A DNA stretch of 7,626 nucleotides, from contig CANKLD010000068.1 of assembly GCA_947483095.1 (NCBI GenBank), forward strand, positions 1-7,626, written 5' to 3'. The stretch comes from Bacteroidota bacterium (GTDB lineage Bacteria; Bacteroidota; Bacteroidia; Flavobacteriales; Flavobacteriaceae). Within the stretch, counting starts at the first letter, position 1. Each line of letters begins with the position of its first letter. Below the pieces are notes generated by a model. That model was not told the origin of the DNA. It ran no database searches and was given only the letters and a program-made list of their open reading frames with translations. A program made the translations under genes and the position numbers. Shown piece by piece: positions 5,635-7,626 of the stretch.

Positions 5635-6245
5635 TGTCCTCTTTACTTCTCCCTACCTATTTCCCTTCAATTAGCAATTTTTCGGCTATTGCCAAAGCTG
5701 ATGCTGTGGTTTTTGAAGTGGAAGATAATTTTCAGAAGCAAACGAATAGAAATAGAACCTACATTTATAGTCCGAATGGGATTCAAATGTTGAATATACC
5801 AATAAAACACAGCAGGGAAAAACATCAAAAAACTAAAGAGGTTAAATTAGAAACTGCTTTCGATTGGCAAAAGCAACATTTCAAATCTCTTGAAGCTGCC
5901 TACAGAACTTCCCCTTTTTTTGAATATTTCGAAGATGCTTTACTTCCTATATTTACCAAAAAACACACTTTTCTAATGGATTTAAATTTTGAAACGATTG
6001 AAATTGTTTCGAAATGTTTAAATATGAAGTTAGAATATCAGAAATCAACAGAGTATTTTCATGAAGTGACTGATAGTTTGGATTTTCGATATCTTGTTAA
6101 TGGAAAAAAAGATGTTTCCAATTTTACTCCATACACCCAAGTTTTTGGAGAAAAACATGGATTTATAAATAATTTAAGTGTCTTGGATTTACTTTTTAAT
6201 GAAGGACGTTTTGCATTGGATTATTTAAAAGAGCAGCAAATCTAA
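5634..6245 (+). CDS. WbqC-family protein
   Basis: This 203-residue protein is of the WbqC-like family, whose members occur in O-antigen and polysaccharide loci and in scattered genomic positions; the reaction is not established. Family features are LLPTYFPSISNFSAIAKAD (5-23) and VVFEVEDNFQKQTNRNRTYI at about 25-44. IPIKHS (56-61), YRTSPFFEYFEDALLPIF (about 91-108) and SVLDLLFNEG (184-193) follow. The ATG at 5634 is chosen because family homology begins immediately after it. An in-frame ATG at 5553 would add 27 unrelated residues, overlap S23 by 47 bp and run through the right repeat. No signal peptide or membrane segment is seen, so it is probably cytoplasmic. It ends one base short of the stop of the converging gene, leaving no room for a terminator between them. 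Confidence 0.88.
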   Translation: MSSLLLPTYFPSISNFSAIAKADAVVFEVEDNFQKQTNRNRTYIYSPNGIQMLNIPIKHSREKHQKTKEVKLETAFDWQKQHFKSLEAAYRTSPFFEYFEDALLPIFTKKHTFLMDLNFETIEIVSKCLNMKLEYQKSTEYFHEVTDSLDFRYLVNGKKDVSNFTPYTQVFGEKHGFINNLSVLDLLFNEGRFALDYLKEQQI

Positions 6246-6246
6246 A

Positions 6247-7293
6247 TTAATCCATTTCCAATCTAGTTAAAACGGGACTGTGATCGGAATTTATAAATTC
6301 AGGGAAACTCTTGAAATTTTTAACTTTCATGACCTTATCAGCAAAAATATAATCGATTCGTGCTGGATAATATTTGAAATTATAGGTTTGTCCAAAGCCT
6401 GACCCTGATTTTTCAAAACAATCATTTAGCGACCCTTTTATACTTCTATAAACATAGGAATAAGCACTATTATTCATGTCGCCACATATAATAATTGGGT
6501 AGTCACAGTTCTTTTTATGGTTCATCAATATTTCAGCTTGTTGCTGTTGTTTTTTGAATGCTTTACTTATTCTGATAATGAGCATTTGGGATTTATCTTG
6601 GTTTATTCCATCGATATTGTCAGAAATTTCATTTACATCTGGGGAAATTTTAATCGATTGTAAATGCATATTATAAACTCTGATAATGTCTTTTCCTTTC
6701 TTAATATCAGCAAAAATTGCATTGTTGTTGGAGTTTGGAAAAACCAAATTTCCTTCATCAATAATTGGGTATTTAGAAAAAATAGCTTGACCTGTTTTGA
6801 TCTTCTCCCCTTGCATAAATACATATTGGTAAGGATATATTTTTAAATCCAATTTAGCTGCATTTGAGAACTCTTGAATGCAAAGTATATCAGGATTTTG
6901 ATCGTTAATAAAATTGCGGATTTCTGAAGGAACATTATCGTCGTTCAACCATTTGAATAAATTGAATAAGCGAACATTATAGCTCATCACCACAAAATCT
7001 TTGTCCGATTTAGGTAAGTCTGTTGAGGAAAATTTGTAAAATTTATTAATAAAAGTTATTCCCAACAATAATACAAATGCAGGCAAAAGAATTTGTCTTT
7101 TGACTTGGATGCCCCAGTAAATAAAGAACAGCCCATTTAGGATTAAAAACAGAGGTAATATTAGTGTTAGTGCAGACAAAATAGGAAATAACTTCGGTGC
7201 TAGGAAGGGTAAAATATAAGCAATGAAAGTCAATACAGCCAAAACTATATTAATTACAAACATTATTTTATTTATCCAAGAAAGCTTCTTCAT
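6247..7293 (-). CDS. Membrane-anchored endonuclease/exonuclease/phosphatase-family protein
   Basis: This 348-residue protein has three N-terminal hydrophobic segments (about 8-31, 36-60, 67-84) followed by a metal-dependent EEP domain (about 99-348). This fold is shared by DNase I, AP endonuclease and sphingomyelinase or inositol-phosphate phosphatases. Expected active-site residues are present: Asn106 in SYNVRLF, Glu141 in CIQEF, His210 in NMHLQS, Asp272 and Asn274 in CGDMNN, Asp314 in RIDYIF, and Asp337-His338 in SDHSPV. The domain is therefore probably active. An odd number of membrane segments would put the catalytic part on the side opposite the N-terminus; with Lys2-Lys3 at the N-terminus, the periplasm is likely. 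The substrate (nucleic acid, phospholipid or other phosphodiester) cannot be told. The rhomboid gene is 31 bp upstream on the same strand, so co-transcription is likely. Confidence 0.9.
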   Translation of the reverse strand: MKKLSWINKIMFVINIVLAVLTFIAYILPFLAPKLFPILSALTLILPLFLILNGLFFIYWGIQVKRQILLPAFVLLLGITFINKFYKFSSTDLPKSDKDFVVMSYNVRLFNLFKWLNDDNVPSEIRNFINDQNPDILCIQEFSNAAKLDLKIYPYQYVFMQGEKIKTGQAIFSKYPIIDEGNLVFPNSNNNAIFADIKKGKDIIRVYNMHLQSIKISPDVNEISDNIDGINQDKSQMLIIRISKAFKKQQQQAEILMNHKKNCDYPIIICGDMNNSAYSYVYRSIKGSLNDCFEKSGSGFGQTYNFKYYPARIDYIFADKVMKVKNFKSFPEFINSDHSPVLTRLEMD

Positions 7294-7304
7294 TTTTTTG
7301 TTTC

Positions 7305-7321
7305 AAGTTTAAAGTTTAAAC
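7305..7321 (-). repeat. Two AAGTTTA heptamers and a GTTTAAAC palindrome in the leader
   Basis: The 31-bp gap between the rhomboid stop and the start codon at 7293 contains AAGTTTA twice in tandem (7305-7318) and the 8-bp palindrome GTTTAAAC (7314-7321). Read on the minus strand this is an A- and T-only leader with a few C's and no Shine-Dalgarno. It resembles the heptamer tract before lepB. Confidence 0.5.
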
Positions 7322-7324
7322 AAA

Positions 7325-7626
7325 TTATTTTCCTGCTTTAAAAAGAAATTCTTTTTCTTCTGATGACAAACTATCATAACCAGATTGACTGATTTTATCT
7401 AATATTTCATCGATTTGTTGCTGAACTTTATCTTTTGCAACAATTTTAGAAGCTCTTTTTTCAACCGGAACTTTATAAGTTCTATGTATTTTTTTAAATG
7501 GTTTTGATTTTCTGCTTCCAAATATAGATGAAAAAGCATCTATTATTAAAGTAAACCAATTACAAATATCGGTACCATTTTTTAATAACCGAATGTAAAT
7601 ATAACCAAAAAAAGCTCCGCCTATAT
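7325..7626 (-). CDS. Rhomboid-family intramembrane serine protease, C-terminal part, cut by window edge
   Basis: A minus-strand frame enters from the right edge and ends with TAA (complement of 7325-7327) after 99 full codons. It opens IGGAFFGYIYIRLL, matching the last catalytic membrane helix of rhomboids (HIGGAxxG). The two bases left at the edge give a codon NAT, consistent with CAT for the catalytic His. The GxSG serine lies outside the window. After the helix comes a cytoplasmic tail of about 80 residues: a basic linker (SRKSKPFKKIHRTYK), then KVQQQIDEILDKISQSGYDSLSSEEKEFL. This tail is the small helical module commonly found at the C-terminus of Bacteroidota rhomboids. Rhomboids cleave membrane-spanning substrates within the bilayer; the substrate is unknown. 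It is upstream of, and probably co-transcribed with, the EEP-family gene. Confidence 0.85.
   Translation of the reverse strand, partial: IGGAFFGYIYIRLLKNGTDICNWFTLIIDAFSSIFGSRKSKPFKKIHRTYKVPVEKRASKIVAKDKVQQQIDEILDKISQSGYDSLSSEEKEFLFKAGK

Noticed and set aside
6633..6846. Two short open frames (both strands) inside the EEP-family gene
   Set aside because: Both overlap a gene with an intact set of catalytic residues and have no motifs of their own.

Overview
The window looks like a chromosomal segment from a Flavobacteriaceae bacterium, most likely Flavobacterium or a close relative. The grounds are very low GC, AT-rich leaders without Shine-Dalgarno sequences, TAnnTTTG-type promoter words, and protein families and gene order typical of that group. 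No phage, IS transposase, rRNA, tRNA or CRISPR array is visible. This is mostly core genome.

Layout. A minus-strand gene for an FAD-linked (GlcD-like) oxidase is cut by the left edge (1-353). A 256-bp divergent intergenic region follows. It holds a compact structured element (about 410-506, resembling a recurrent flavobacterial intergenic RNA element) and a perfect 16-bp palindrome (532-547). A tight plus-strand operon comes next: parA (610), parB (1381), a DUF5683 membrane protein (2280, GTG start) and dapB (2840). Gaps here are 3 nt or 1-nt overlaps. After a 99-bp AT-rich spacer containing three AAATCTA heptamers comes lepB (3641-5176), signal peptidase I of the long Bacteroidota type.

Between lepB and a WbqC-family gene lies a small four-helix-bundle gene of the 23S rRNA intervening-sequence family (S23, 5222-5599). 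A 28-bp imperfect inverted repeat brackets it (5181-5208 and 5607-5634). A good flavobacterial promoter (5151-5184) runs into the left repeat, and the right repeat ends on the first base of the wbqC start codon. This cassette-like arrangement is the most interesting part of the window. On the minus strand, converging with wbqC, are a membrane-anchored endonuclease/exonuclease/phosphatase-family protein (7293-6247) and, upstream of it, the C-terminal end of a rhomboid protease (to 7325).

Function. parAB segregates the chromosome or its origin. dapB supplies diaminopimelate and lysine for peptidoglycan. lepB matures exported proteins, including DUF5683 if its signal peptide is real. Their linkage suggests co-expression of growth and cell-cycle housekeeping genes; this is inferred from spacing only.
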